From Pararhizobium sp. IMCC3301 (GTDB taxonomy: Bacteria > Pseudomonadota > Alphaproteobacteria > Rhizobiales > GCA-2746425), in the NCBI RefSeq assembly GCF_030758315.1, contig NZ_CP132336.1, positions 682,001 to 746,000 of the forward strand: a stretch of DNA of 64,000 bases, given 5' to 3'. Made by a program: the position numbers and the translations under genes. Below the pieces are notes generated by a model that had not been told where the DNA came from, searched no databases, and was given only the letters and a program-made list of their open reading frames with translations. Positions within the stretch are counted from its first letter, which is position 1. Each line of letters starts with the position of its first letter. Below are positions 34,673-43,482 of the stretch, one piece after another.

Positions 34673-35802
34673 AGCGTGACTTCCAGGCGGGCGGTCAAAA
34701 GATCCTTGAGCGCGTCGACATCGGGATCAAAGCCAAGTCCCGGTCCAGTGCTGATCGGGAACAGCCCGTCTTCCAGAGCCAATCCACGGCCTGAAAACAC
34801 AGGAATGAACGGGTTTTCGGAACTGTCGACCTCCAGCACCCCGTCGCCGCCGATTGCTGCCAGCAGGTGAGCGGAGGCGGCGAGCCCGACGCCGCCGCCC
34901 AGAAAATGAGGGCAGTACCGCCTGCCCGCGGCCACGGCGGCGCGCGCTACCTTGTACGTCGTAGAAAGACCGCCCCATTTACATATGTCCGGCTGGATCA
35001 CCCCCAACGCGCCCAGTGCGATGGCCCGGTCAAAGGCACCACCGGTCAGATTCTCGCCGCCCGCAAGAGGCATTGACGCGGCGCGGGCCAAACTCAGCCA
35101 GTCATCGTCCGAAGCGTCTGCAGACAAAGGTTCCTCAAGCCAAACCAGATTCATGTTTGCCAGGCGTTTGCTCTGGCTCAGCGCAGAGGCAAGATCCCAG
35201 GCCTGATTAGCATCCAGCATCAAGGTTTCGCCTTCTTGCAGGGATTGTTCGGTGTCTTCGGCAGCTCCGATGCCATCGTCAGGACCGAACCCGATGCGCT
35301 GTTTGAACTGGCGATATCCCAGCGTGCGCATGCGTTCGATCTGCTCGGGGGCCTTGTCGGGACTGATGCCGCTGGCATAGGCGGGGACGGCGGAGACGGT
35401 CCCGCCCAGCATTTGCGATATGGACACACCTGCCCGGCGGGCGCGCAAATCATGCAGCGCAATATCTGCGGCGCAGGCGATTTGCGCCACTGGTCCAGGC
35501 TCGCCGCATTGCAGGATCAGCCGGTGCAGCCGCCGCAGGATTTGCGCGAAAGCATCGGGGGTTTCTGCTGTCATCCCGGCCAGCGCCGCCGGCAGTATCC
35601 GGGTCGCCAAACGGGCACGGTGATAATCCCCATCGGGTGGAAAGTTGCACCAGATCTCGCCCCAGCCATGCGCGCCCTCGGCATCTTCCAGCCGCAAGAG
35701 CAGCGCCGGCCGGTGGGTCATCGGGCCCATAACCGTGGCAATGGGCTGTGGCAGCGCGTGCCGGAAATGATGGATCGTGGCTTGGGACAGCGGAGCCGAC
35801 AT
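34669..35802 (-). CDS. Enolase-superfamily (mandelate racemase/MLE type) enzyme 2
   Basis: This 377-residue protein has the superfamily residues in order: a Lys-x-Arg in YRQFKQRIGFG, metal ligands in LMLDANQAWD, WLEEPL and AGGENL, then QPDICKWGGLS and the His in CPHFLGGGVGLAAS. The KxR in place of KxK suggests a dehydratase rather than a racemase, though this is inference. It differs clearly from enzyme 1 at 29647, so the operon has two distinct enolase-type steps. The ATG at 35802 (MSAPLSQ) overlaps the sulfatase stop; a GTG one codon earlier is also possible. Confidence 0.85.
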   Translation of the reverse strand: MSAPLSQATIHHFRHALPQPIATVMGPMTHRPALLLRLEDAEGAHGWGEIWCNFPPDGDYHRARLATRILPAALAGMTAETPDAFAQILRRLHRLILQCGEPGPVAQIACAADIALHDLRARRAGVSISQMLGGTVSAVPAYASGISPDKAPEQIERMRTLGYRQFKQRIGFGPDDGIGAAEDTEQSLQEGETLMLDANQAWDLASALSQSKRLANMNLVWLEEPLSADASDDDWLSLARAASMPLAGGENLTGGAFDRAIALGALGVIQPDICKWGGLSTTYKVARAAVAAGRRYCPHFLGGGVGLAASAHLLAAIGGDGVLEVDSSENPFIPVFSGRGLALEDGLFPISTGPGLGFDPDVDALKDLLTARLEVTL

Positions 35803-37253
35803 CACGCGTCCTCCAGCCGGTTCATTGCCGGATCAAGCGGCCACAGATGCGTGCTGACCGGGTTCGTCTGCCGGGCCCAGGCAGCCAGAATATCCTTGTT
35901 CGCACGGCGCTTTTCCATCCGCTCCCGAATGGCATCCGGATCCCAACCGTCCAACACCCGGGCCAGCATGCGCGCGACGCGCTCGGCGTGTTCGGGATCG
36001 TCGGCCAGATCGGCAAGTTCCTGCGGATCGTTGGCAAGGTCATACAGCCGTGGCGATTCGCCGTTATAATAGTGCAGCTTCCAATCGCCTTGCCGCAGCA
36101 TGCGCTGTTGCACCGCCCGCCCCCCGGTCCAGGCAGGCACGGCGTCGGTGCAATATTCGCTGAATACGGCATTGTCCCAGTCGTGGTGCCCGTCGGTCAA
36201 CAATGGCCAGAAACTGCGCCCGTCGGCGTCCGGCAAGGGCGGAGCACCCATCGCGTCGATCATGGTCGCCGACAGGTCTACCAGACTGACCACCTCGTCA
36301 CGAGTGCCTGGGGTCAGCGAAGGATGCGCCAGGATCATCGGCACCTTGGCACTTTCATCAAAGAATGTGTGCTTCCACCACAACCCGCGCTCGCCCACAT
36401 GCTCGCCATGATCGGAGGCGTAGACGATCAGCGTGTCGTCGCTCAGTCCCAGCTTCTCGACCCGGTCAATGATCTGGCCGATCATCTCGTCCAGTTCCGC
36501 CACCAGCCCCCAATACGCCGCCCGAGCCAGGCGAGACTGCCGCTCCGGCACCTCGCCGATGACCCGGTTCTGACGCCACCACGCGATCCAGCCCGCATCG
36601 CTGGCCCCGGCAGGGATTTCGGGCGGCGGCAGCACGGTCATGAAATGGTCCACCCAACGGCGCGCGGCGACATAGGGAGCATGGGGCAGCATGAACCCCA
36701 CCGTCAGGGCAAATCGTTCGCCGCTTGAGGCCAGCCGGTCAAGGGCTTTCAGCGCAGCGTCGGTAGTATCGTGGTCTTTCAACTCATAGGCGGACTGTCC
36801 CGCACCGCAAGCGATCAGGCTTTCCGGGTTCGGATCGTTGGTACCTTGCAAGACGCCCATATTGTGCCAGGCAACACCGGGATAGTTGGGCGAATGATCG
36901 CCGACCTCGCGCCAGGCATAGCCACGCATCTGATCCGGACCGACCGAATGCATGCGGCCGACAAGACCAGGGATTATCCCCGCCGCGCCCAGCGCGTGCA
37001 GCCAGGTGGGGTGGTCGGAACCCAGCACGTCGTCATTGGTCCAGCAATCCTGTGACGAGGGATAACATCCCGTCAGCATCGACATGCGCGAGGGGGTGCA
37101 GATCGGTGACGGACAATAGGAATTCGTCATCCGTACACCCTTGCCTGCCAGCCGGTCGAGCGCGGGCGTGATGGCATGCAGCTCGCCAGCGCAGCCCATA
37201 ATATGGGCCGCATGTTGGTCGGAGAAGAGGAACAGCAGGTTTTTGGGGGTCAT
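35802..37253 (-). CDS. Type I sulfatase, cytoplasmic (LarA operon)
   Basis: The 483-residue sulfatase has the N-terminal metal segment LLFLFSDQHAAHIMG, the formylglycine motif CTPSR at residues 52-56 and SRMSMLTG after it, and the second metal block LIVYASDHGEHVGERG. There is no signal peptide. It is coupled by overlaps to the LarA homologue upstream and an enolase-type enzyme downstream. It is closer to the choline-sulfatase/SGSH-like branch than to the other sulfatase in the operon (38548), so two different sulfate groups or substrates may be handled. Confidence 0.9.
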   Translation of the reverse strand: MTPKNLLFLFSDQHAAHIMGCAGELHAITPALDRLAGKGVRMTNSYCPSPICTPSRMSMLTGCYPSSQDCWTNDDVLGSDHPTWLHALGAAGIIPGLVGRMHSVGPDQMRGYAWREVGDHSPNYPGVAWHNMGVLQGTNDPNPESLIACGAGQSAYELKDHDTTDAALKALDRLASSGERFALTVGFMLPHAPYVAARRWVDHFMTVLPPPEIPAGASDAGWIAWWRQNRVIGEVPERQSRLARAAYWGLVAELDEMIGQIIDRVEKLGLSDDTLIVYASDHGEHVGERGLWWKHTFFDESAKVPMILAHPSLTPGTRDEVVSLVDLSATMIDAMGAPPLPDADGRSFWPLLTDGHHDWDNAVFSEYCTDAVPAWTGGRAVQQRMLRQGDWKLHYYNGESPRLYDLANDPQELADLADDPEHAERVARMLARVLDGWDPDAIRERMEKRRANKDILAAWARQTNPVSTHLWPLDPAMNRLEDA

Positions 37254-38551
37254 CGTTCCAACCGGTTCAGGAGGGTTCCAGTTTCGTCGAACCGCAAAGG
37301 CGCGGGATCATCGTGGTCGATCACGACGCCCTGCGCCTTCAGTTCCGGCAGCAGGTTGGCGGTGACAGCGATTTCATCCAGCTGTGCGGATGAGATGATG
37401 TGACACAGCCGCGGCGCGCCCGCGCTCCAGCAGGTGGCGACCAGCGCGCGGATGACGGTGGCCTCATCCGGCAGGACGATGGGAATGTATGCCTTTTCAA
37501 GGATCGTGGCGGTGATCGCATTCATGTACATTGCCTGCAAATCCAGCGCATTCGCCATTGCACGGGGGATGTAATCGGCCATTCCGACGCCGATCCCATT
37601 GCCGTCGGTACGGTCGGTCAGCGCCAATGCCGCGATCTTGTGGATAAAGGGCGTTGCCGGGTTGTCGACCCCGCGAATATCGGTACGGCCCGAAATGGCG
37701 GGGTCGATACCCGCGCCCGAGATATCCTTGCCCAGCCGTTCGATCAGCAGGCCGTCCAGTTGATCGAAAGGCAGTCGCGCCATGGCCTTTTTGGCGGTTT
37801 CGAGAAGCCGCATGTCAGTTTCCGCGAAATTGGCCGGGGCGACTGCCTCAATATGGCTGAGCTGTTTGTGGGAATTCTCGACCAATGCAAGACCGGCAGT
37901 GATCGGTGCATTGTCGATGATCTTTCGCGCAAGCGCGGGCAGTGTTTCGTCAAAGCCGCGCGGCCCGATCATGTGCACCTGCCGAGCCCCGCCGGCCTTT
38001 CCCAGCCCCACGGCCAGCATCTTGGTCAGCCCGCTTTCTATAGGACGCGGAAAACTTGTATGCGCCTTGACGCGGTTGATGACCAGCACACCGTCGGCGC
38101 GCGCCGCATGGGCGTCGAAATGGCAGGTCGTGCCATCGGCCAGGTCGGCATATTGCACCGTGTCCATCGTTGCGCGGATCTGGCAGCCCATCGCGTCTTC
38201 GGTAACGCCCAGCTTGGCCAGAACCGCCCGTTGCCCCTCGGCAGTGCCGCCGCCATGCGAGCCCATTCCGGGCACGATAAAGGGGGCGTAGCCGCGGCCC
38301 TTAAGCCAAGCGACTGCTGCCCGCGCAACAGTGTCAATTTGGGCAATACCCCGGCTTCCGACCGCCACGGCAATCTCGGACCCCGCCGGCAGGTTGAACA
38401 GGTTCGACGCGGCGAGCGCCTCCGCGACCGAGGCCGCCACATCATCCAGCGCCGCCACATCAGGTTGGCGCAGGCGCAGGCGGACGAAATCGGGCAAGTC
38501 CACCGATTGCAAATGCGGCAGATTGATAGCGGGGAACACTGGTTTCGTCAT
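37250..38551 (-). CDS. LarA homologue: nickel-pincer-dependent racemase/epimerase
   Basis: The 433-residue protein carries the LarA N-terminal (DUF2088) fold. Residues that align with the lactate racemase active site are present: His99 in PGMGSHGGG (LarA His108), His164 in NRVKAHTSF (His174), Lys177 in ESGLTKMLAVG (Lys184, the covalent attachment of the nickel-pincer cofactor) and His193 in RQVHMIG (His200, nickel ligand). The Lys-His spacing of 16 equals that in LarA. Known LarA homologues racemise 2-hydroxy acids or epimerise gluconate at C2. With sulfatases and sugar-acid dehydratases in the operon, a sugar-acid 2-epimerase is likely. It overlaps both neighbours by four bases. Confidence 0.85.
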   Translation of the reverse strand: MTKPVFPAINLPHLQSVDLPDFVRLRLRQPDVAALDDVAASVAEALAASNLFNLPAGSEIAVAVGSRGIAQIDTVARAAVAWLKGRGYAPFIVPGMGSHGGGTAEGQRAVLAKLGVTEDAMGCQIRATMDTVQYADLADGTTCHFDAHAARADGVLVINRVKAHTSFPRPIESGLTKMLAVGLGKAGGARQVHMIGPRGFDETLPALARKIIDNAPITAGLALVENSHKQLSHIEAVAPANFAETDMRLLETAKKAMARLPFDQLDGLLIERLGKDISGAGIDPAISGRTDIRGVDNPATPFIHKIAALALTDRTDGNGIGVGMADYIPRAMANALDLQAMYMNAITATILEKAYIPIVLPDEATVIRALVATCWSAGAPRLCHIISSAQLDEIAVTANLLPELKAQGVVIDHDDPAPLRFDETGTLLNRLER

Positions 38552-40035
38552 TGGGGCACCGTGAGGTTAAAGCGGGCGTAAAGCTCGGGTGGTGAATCAT
38601 GGGTGCACATCGTCCGCGCCATATCGGCGCAAAACCGCGCCTCGATGTCCGGGTCGCGAAACGGTGCCATCTGATCCGGGTCGGCGCCGAGATCGTAAAG
38701 CACTGTCTGCGTGTCATCGAACCCGCCGCCCTGCATCGGTGGACGCTTGGCCCCTTTGATCGCGGGGATTTTCAGCACCGGCATGCCCTGGGTGAAATCG
38801 AAACCAGCGTGCAGAGTTGCCTGGCTCAGTTCGGTCGCAGCAAAGGCCGCGCCGGAATGTTGCGGCATCAGCGTGTACTCAAAGATGGCTGTGGCCTCCA
38901 TCTCCGCAGGATAGCGGAAATAGCTGTGATGCCCGTCGGTGGCGTTGAGTGCGCCGCCGAAAATACCGAAAAGCGCGATTTCACGACCTTTGGCCCCGTG
39001 CAAAAGCGACCGCCCCTGCACCGTTTGCGGCCGGTCGATGCCGAAAAGATCAAGCAGCGTCGCCATCACGTCGATGTTCTGGCTCAGTTCCGCAGAGCGT
39101 CCAGTCGCCTGCCCCGGCGCGTGGATAAACAGCGGAATGCGGGAAATTTCGGAATAGAATGGCATCCGGTTCTTGCCCCACCAGCCGTGTTCGCCCAGCA
39201 TGAAGCCGTGATCGGTGGTCACGATCAGCGCCGTATCGCGCCACATGTCGCCCGCATCCATCGCATCCAGAAGCCGCCCAAGCTGGGCATCGCACATCGC
39301 CACAAGGGCTGCCTGGCTTGCCACCAGATCGGCGGTATCGTCCCCCGGTTCGTCGCGGCGGTAGCGCGGCCAGTCCCGCACCTTTTCGCCCGCTGTCGGA
39401 AAACCTGCACGGAATTCGGGCGGTGCATGGAAAGGCTCGTGCGGATCGAATACCTCGATCTGGAGGAACCAATCCTCGTTCCGGGCATGCGCCTCCAGAA
39501 ACGCCAGACCGGCATCGAATGTCTTCACAGTCGGAAATTCCGGCGTCTCGCGGATACGCGTTCGGTTCATTGCGGCCTGAAGGCGGTAGCCCGAAGCGTC
39601 GGTCTCCACCTGTTCGGCGTGATACTGTGCCGCGAAGGCAGCATGCGGCGGGGCGATGCACGGCACCCAGGGATCGGCCTCCTGCCCGCGAATGAAATCC
39701 CAGCTGTCGAAAGCAGTGTGATAGGTGGCACCACCGTTTTCGAAATAGTGGTAATGATCGGTGACCAGGTGGCTGTGAACGCCCGCTTGTCGCATCAGCC
39801 CCGTGGCCGTTACATCAAAAGGTTCCAGTGGTCCCCATGAGCGGTGCAGAAAATTCAATCGCCCGGTCTGCAGATCGCGCCGCGCTGGCATACAGGGCAA
39901 AGAGCCGACGATGTGTCTGTCGAACTGGACACTGCGCGCCGCCAGACGGTCAAAATTCGGGGTTGGATGTGCCCCGCCATAGCAGGACAAGGATTTGAGG
40001 GTCAGCGAATCATATAGCAAAAGAACAGCCTTCAT
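38548..40035 (-). CDS. Type I sulfatase, cytoplasmic, paralogue of the 55.7 kb enzyme
   Basis: The 495-residue sulfatase begins MKAVLLLYDSLTLKSLSCYG, with the formylglycine motif CMPAR at residues 48-52 and the long match RRDLQTGRLNFLHRSWGPLE. The second metal block reads LIVTTDHGFMLGEHGWWGK. The first metal segment has DSL where most sulfatases have DD or DQ, a trait shared with the paralogue at 55750. No signal peptide is present. It lies six bases after the tctA gene and overlaps the LarA homologue, so it is central in the operon. Confidence 0.9.
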   Translation of the reverse strand: MKAVLLLYDSLTLKSLSCYGGAHPTPNFDRLAARSVQFDRHIVGSLPCMPARRDLQTGRLNFLHRSWGPLEPFDVTATGLMRQAGVHSHLVTDHYHYFENGGATYHTAFDSWDFIRGQEADPWVPCIAPPHAAFAAQYHAEQVETDASGYRLQAAMNRTRIRETPEFPTVKTFDAGLAFLEAHARNEDWFLQIEVFDPHEPFHAPPEFRAGFPTAGEKVRDWPRYRRDEPGDDTADLVASQAALVAMCDAQLGRLLDAMDAGDMWRDTALIVTTDHGFMLGEHGWWGKNRMPFYSEISRIPLFIHAPGQATGRSAELSQNIDVMATLLDLFGIDRPQTVQGRSLLHGAKGREIALFGIFGGALNATDGHHSYFRYPAEMEATAIFEYTLMPQHSGAAFAATELSQATLHAGFDFTQGMPVLKIPAIKGAKRPPMQGGGFDDTQTVLYDLGADPDQMAPFRDPDIEARFCADMARTMCTHDSPPELYARFNLTVPQ

Positions 40036-40041
40036 CGCCTG

Positions 40042-41547
40042 CTAGCCCTCTTCGCTTGCCCGAGCCTTGGCCTTGCGCCGCCGCTCGGAAATGATCGGCC
40101 AAACCAGCAGCGCAATGGCCATCAGCGTGAAGGCAAGCGGGAACGGCCGGGTGACGATGGGGGAAAAATCCCCGGCCGTCATCATCAGCCCGCTGCGCAG
40201 CTTTTCCTCGCCCAGCGGTGCCAGAACAAAGCCGATGACAAAGGGGCCAAGCGGGATGCTGGCCCTTTCCATCAAAAACCCGATCACCCCGAATACCAGC
40301 ATCACCCAGACGTCGAACATGGTGTTGTTCAGCGCGTAGGACCCGATGACGCAGAACATCATCACGATGGGCAGAACGAAGCTTTTGGGCAGATAGATCA
40401 GGCCCGAAATGTATCGGACCGACGATGTCATCAACACAAACATCAGGATATTGGCCAACAGGGCAGCGGCAATCATGCCCCAGACAATGTCGTTGTTGGT
40501 CAGGAACAGGGTTGGGCCCGGCTGGATCGAATGAATGGTCAGCGCGCCGATCAGGATCGCATCAATGACGCTTCCCGGGATACCCATCGCGATCAGCGGG
40601 ATCAGCGCGCCGCCTACCGTGGCGTTGTTGGCAGCCTCCGAAGCGATGATGCCCTCCTCCGAGCCATGCCCGAATTTCTCGGGTGTGTCGGACATGTTCT
40701 TCGCCACAGTATAGGCCACGACAGACCCGATGGACGCGCCGATGCCCGGCAGGATGCCGATCCAGGTCCCGATGAATGACGACCGGATCATGTTGCCGGC
40801 GTTGCGCCGAAGATCACGCAGCGACATCAGGACCTTGGAGGACTTCAACTCCTGCCGTTCGGGCACGCCGCCGCGATCCATACAATCCTTGATCACCTGA
40901 CTTACGGCAAACGTGCCGATCAGCACCGGCAAAAGCTGCAAGCCACCGTTCAACTGGTAGAATCCGAAGGTCAGCCGCGGCATGCCGCTGGAGGGGTCCA
41001 CCCCCGGCATCGACACCAGCATACCCAGAAGCCCCGCAATCAGCCCCTTGACCAGCGACCCCTCGCTGACCGACGCGATCAGCACCATGGCCATCATGAT
41101 AAGCGTGAAATATTCGAACGGCCCGAACCGCGTGGCCAGGATCGACAGCGGCTGCGTGATTGTCAGCAGCACCATCCAGGACACCAGGCCGCCGACGAAT
41201 GAGGCGGTGATGCCCAGACCCAGGGCGCGGCCCGGTTGTCCGGAGCGGGCCATGGGATAGCCGTCCAGTGTGGTCATCACCGACGCGGGCGTGCCCGGCA
41301 TCCGCATCAGCGTCGCGGTGATCAAACCACCGGAAATGGCGCCGACATACATGGCAATCAGCAGAACGACGGCATCGAACGGGTCCATGTAAAACGTCAG
41401 CGGCAGGGTCAGCGCGATCAGCATCGCCCCTGACAGGCCCGGAATTGCGCCCACCACGATTCCCAGCGCTGTGCCAAGAAACAACATGAAGAACGTCCAA
41501 GGGGCAAAGATGTGTCCGATGGCGCCAAAAAGTGCGGGAAGATCCAA
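40042..41547 (-). CDS. Tripartite tricarboxylate transporter large permease (TctA family), second copy
   Basis: The 501-residue membrane protein has the TctA signatures GAIPGLSGAMLIALTLP, MYVGAISGGLITATLMRMPG, GILPGIGASIGSVVAYTVAK and EAANNATVGGALIPLIAMG. It is clearly related to the 10.3 kb copy but not identical. With TctB and TctC it should import the sulfated acid used by the operon. It follows tctB by nine bases. Confidence 0.92.
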   Translation of the reverse strand: MDLPALFGAIGHIFAPWTFFMLFLGTALGIVVGAIPGLSGAMLIALTLPLTFYMDPFDAVVLLIAMYVGAISGGLITATLMRMPGTPASVMTTLDGYPMARSGQPGRALGLGITASFVGGLVSWMVLLTITQPLSILATRFGPFEYFTLIMMAMVLIASVSEGSLVKGLIAGLLGMLVSMPGVDPSSGMPRLTFGFYQLNGGLQLLPVLIGTFAVSQVIKDCMDRGGVPERQELKSSKVLMSLRDLRRNAGNMIRSSFIGTWIGILPGIGASIGSVVAYTVAKNMSDTPEKFGHGSEEGIIASEAANNATVGGALIPLIAMGIPGSVIDAILIGALTIHSIQPGPTLFLTNNDIVWGMIAAALLANILMFVLMTSSVRYISGLIYLPKSFVLPIVMMFCVIGSYALNNTMFDVWVMLVFGVIGFLMERASIPLGPFVIGFVLAPLGEEKLRSGLMMTAGDFSPIVTRPFPLAFTLMAIALLVWPIISERRRKAKARASEEG

Positions 41548-41556
41548 TTGGCCTCC

Positions 41557-42033
41557 TCAGACCGGCAGGTCGACTACGAAGATTTCAGTGAATACGTACT
41601 GCGCGCCAAAGGCGGCAAGGGCCGACAGGATCGCCGCGGGCAGAATACGACGGCGGGCAAACCCCTCCAACCCGAGAATCAGCAGCAACAAATAGACAAA
41701 AGTGACGATGCCAAAGCCCGCCAGCTTGAGTTGCAGCGCGCCGACATAGGCCACGGTCAGACCCAGTACGATGGCGCCCCCGATCGGGTGGCCGCCGGAA
41801 AATTCCCGATGCGCCGTCCTGGCAATGCTGGTGCCGCGCATCGACAATGCCGCACCAACGATGACGGCCAGACAGCACAGGATCACGATGGCGGCGGTCC
41901 AGATCGGCACCGGACCCGAGCCCAGGGGTTCAAACCGCCCCGGTGGCAGGGCCAGCGCCTGGACCAGAAATACCGCCGTGATCAGCGCGATCAGCGCGGA
42001 AACGCCAATTTCGGTCAGGGGACGTCGATCCAT
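41557..42033 (-). CDS. Tripartite tricarboxylate transporter small permease (TctB family), second copy
   Basis: The 158-residue protein has about four membrane segments and the TctB pattern, including PLGSGPVPIWTAAIVILC. It is the small partner of the TctA protein encoded directly downstream. A strong stem-loop lies just before it, between it and tctC. Confidence 0.85.
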   Translation of the reverse strand: MDRRPLTEIGVSALIALITAVFLVQALALPPGRFEPLGSGPVPIWTAAIVILCCLAVIVGAALSMRGTSIARTAHREFSGGHPIGGAIVLGLTVAYVGALQLKLAGFGIVTFVYLLLLILGLEGFARRRILPAAILSALAAFGAQYVFTEIFVVDLPV

Positions 42034-42054
42034 GGGATGCGCCTTTCCAGACGG

Positions 42055-42087
42055 GTTGGCGCGCCCGCATCTCCGGGACGCGCCAAC
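42055..42087 (-). other. Intercistronic stem-loop between tctC and tctB
   Basis: The arms GTTGGCGCG (42055-42063) and CGCGCCAAC (42079-42087) form a perfect 9-bp stem with a 15-base loop and no U-run. Stems like this after a binding-protein gene protect the upstream mRNA or partly stop transcription, so that more receptor than permease is made. Confidence 0.6.
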
Positions 42088-42106
42088 GTGATCCTGTTAC
42101 TATGGC

Positions 42107-43081
42107 TCAGTTTTCGGCGGCGAGTTTTGCCACAGGCTCGATCGCGGCCCAAGTCGAGTCCAGGTCCGCCTGGAGCGCCTCGCCGGTCAGAAAGGATTCC
42201 GCAAAACCCTTATCGTTCAGGAATTTCTGAAACCGGTCGGTCTTGATTGCCACGCCGATGGCACCGGCAAAACCGTCAACAACCTCTTGCGGAGTGTCCT
42301 TGGGAGCGAAGATCCAGTTCTTGATGCAGAAGGTCATGTCAAAACCTTCTTCCTTCATCGTTGGAAGTTCGGGCAAGCCTACGAACCGTTCTGCGCCGGT
42401 ATAGGCCAGCGGCTTGATTTGGCTTTCCGGATTTTCGGAACCATCCGGCAGCAGGGTGAAGTTGATGACCTCTGCCCCGGACAGAACAGTCGCATTGGTC
42501 TGCGCGCCGGTCAGGGCAGTAAAGTTGGCTGTGCCACCACCAATCTGGACAAAGCGGAACTTTGCCCCTGGCATGGTTTCCTGCATCATCACGCCGGCCA
42601 GGTGGTTGATGGCACCAATGTTGGCACCGAAGATCAACGTATCCGGATCAGCCTTGGCTTTTTCCAAAAGCTCGCCAACGCTGTTGATGCCGCTGTCCTT
42701 GCGGACCATCGGGGACAAACAAAATTCGCCCGTTGCCGCCACCGGCTTGAAGTCACGCCAGCTGAAATCCAGCGCGCCGGTACCCTCGCCGCCCATCAGC
42801 GCAATGTGGATAATCAGGAAGTTATAACCATCGGCATCTGCTTCCATCACTTGCCGCGCACCGATGGAATAGTGCCCACCAACGTTGACCACCGTCACCG
42901 GCTGCGACAGCGCGCCGGATTCCTCGATGCCAGCCTGAAGAATGCGGGCCACCTGATCCGACGTGCCCCCGGCACCAAATGGCACCACAAGCTTGATCGG
43001 CTTTTCAGGCCATTCCGCCTGGGCCATCCCCGTTCCCGCAAGCATTGCAGCGACCGCAAGTCCCAAAAATCTCTTCATCAT
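42107..43081 (-). CDS. TctC-family periplasmic substrate-binding receptor, second copy
   Basis: The 324-residue receptor has a Sec signal peptide (MMKRFLGLAVAAMLAGTGMA) and the entry AEWPEKPIKLVVPFGAGGTSD, typical of TctC/Bug proteins. Two ATG codons are adjacent; the GGAGG site is better placed for the second (43078). It is the first gene of the long operon. The G+C-poor leader upstream (43082-43150) probably holds the promoter. Confidence 0.92.
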   Translation of the reverse strand: MMKRFLGLAVAAMLAGTGMAQAEWPEKPIKLVVPFGAGGTSDQVARILQAGIEESGALSQPVTVVNVGGHYSIGARQVMEADADGYNFLIIHIALMGGEGTGALDFSWRDFKPVAATGEFCLSPMVRKDSGINSVGELLEKAKADPDTLIFGANIGAINHLAGVMMQETMPGAKFRFVQIGGGTANFTALTGAQTNATVLSGAEVINFTLLPDGSENPESQIKPLAYTGAERFVGLPELPTMKEEGFDMTFCIKNWIFAPKDTPQEVVDGFAGAIGVAIKTDRFQKFLNDKGFAESFLTGEALQADLDSTWAAIEPVAKLAAEN

Positions 43082-43187
43082 ATCCTCCAGGTTGTATTAT
43101 AAGTATTTAATTATTTTATTTCGCTATTTCCTCATCAGCAGGTTATGTTAGGACTGATAATAAATCAACGGGTTTAGTAGAACAAAA

Positions 43188-43482
43188 ACTGCGCAGCCCA
43201 ACTTTGTCTTGATCACCGTCGGCCTGTGCCCCAGAATTCTGCTTGATCTGGCTGGCAGATTCGACATCGACACACCGGCGCTGAACCTGATCGCAAACAC
43301 CGGCATGTATTTCCCCAACGCCCGGTCTCAGTGTCTGATCTGCAATCCCCCGGTGATTGCTGGTTGGCATTGGCGCGCCGCCGCAGCCCGTGTCGCAGAA
43401 TCGCTGGCTGTATGGCCAACGCGGATTGCACTATCCCGAGCCACCTCAGGATGATCTGACAAACAGTATCGGCGCGCCCTAA
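43188..43482 (+). pseudogene. Decayed sulfatase gene fragment
   Basis: In the spacer between tctC and lysR, the plus strand reads TAQPNFVLITVGLCPRILL, FDIDTPALNLIANTGMYFPN and ARSQCLICNPPVIAGWHW. This is the N-terminal pattern of a type I sulfatase (QPNFVLITTDQQR..., DTPALDRIA, NA-SQCPICNPSR-TGWHP), with the metal Asp segment and the CxPxR motif ruined. After a frameshift near 43411 it continues LYGQRGLHYPEPPQDDL to a stop. It is a small relic of a fifth sulfatase, in the opposite orientation to the operon. Confidence 0.6.

Noticed and set aside
37400-38581. A 393-residue plus-strand frame opposite the LarA homologue
   Set aside because: Antisense shadow. Its composition is Arg/His/Gln-rich as expected from reversed codons, and no motif is seen.
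38599-39840. A 413-residue open frame on the plus strand opposite the sulfatase gene
   Set aside because: It is an antisense shadow caused by high G+C in the third codon position. It has no family features, and the minus-strand sulfatase is certain.
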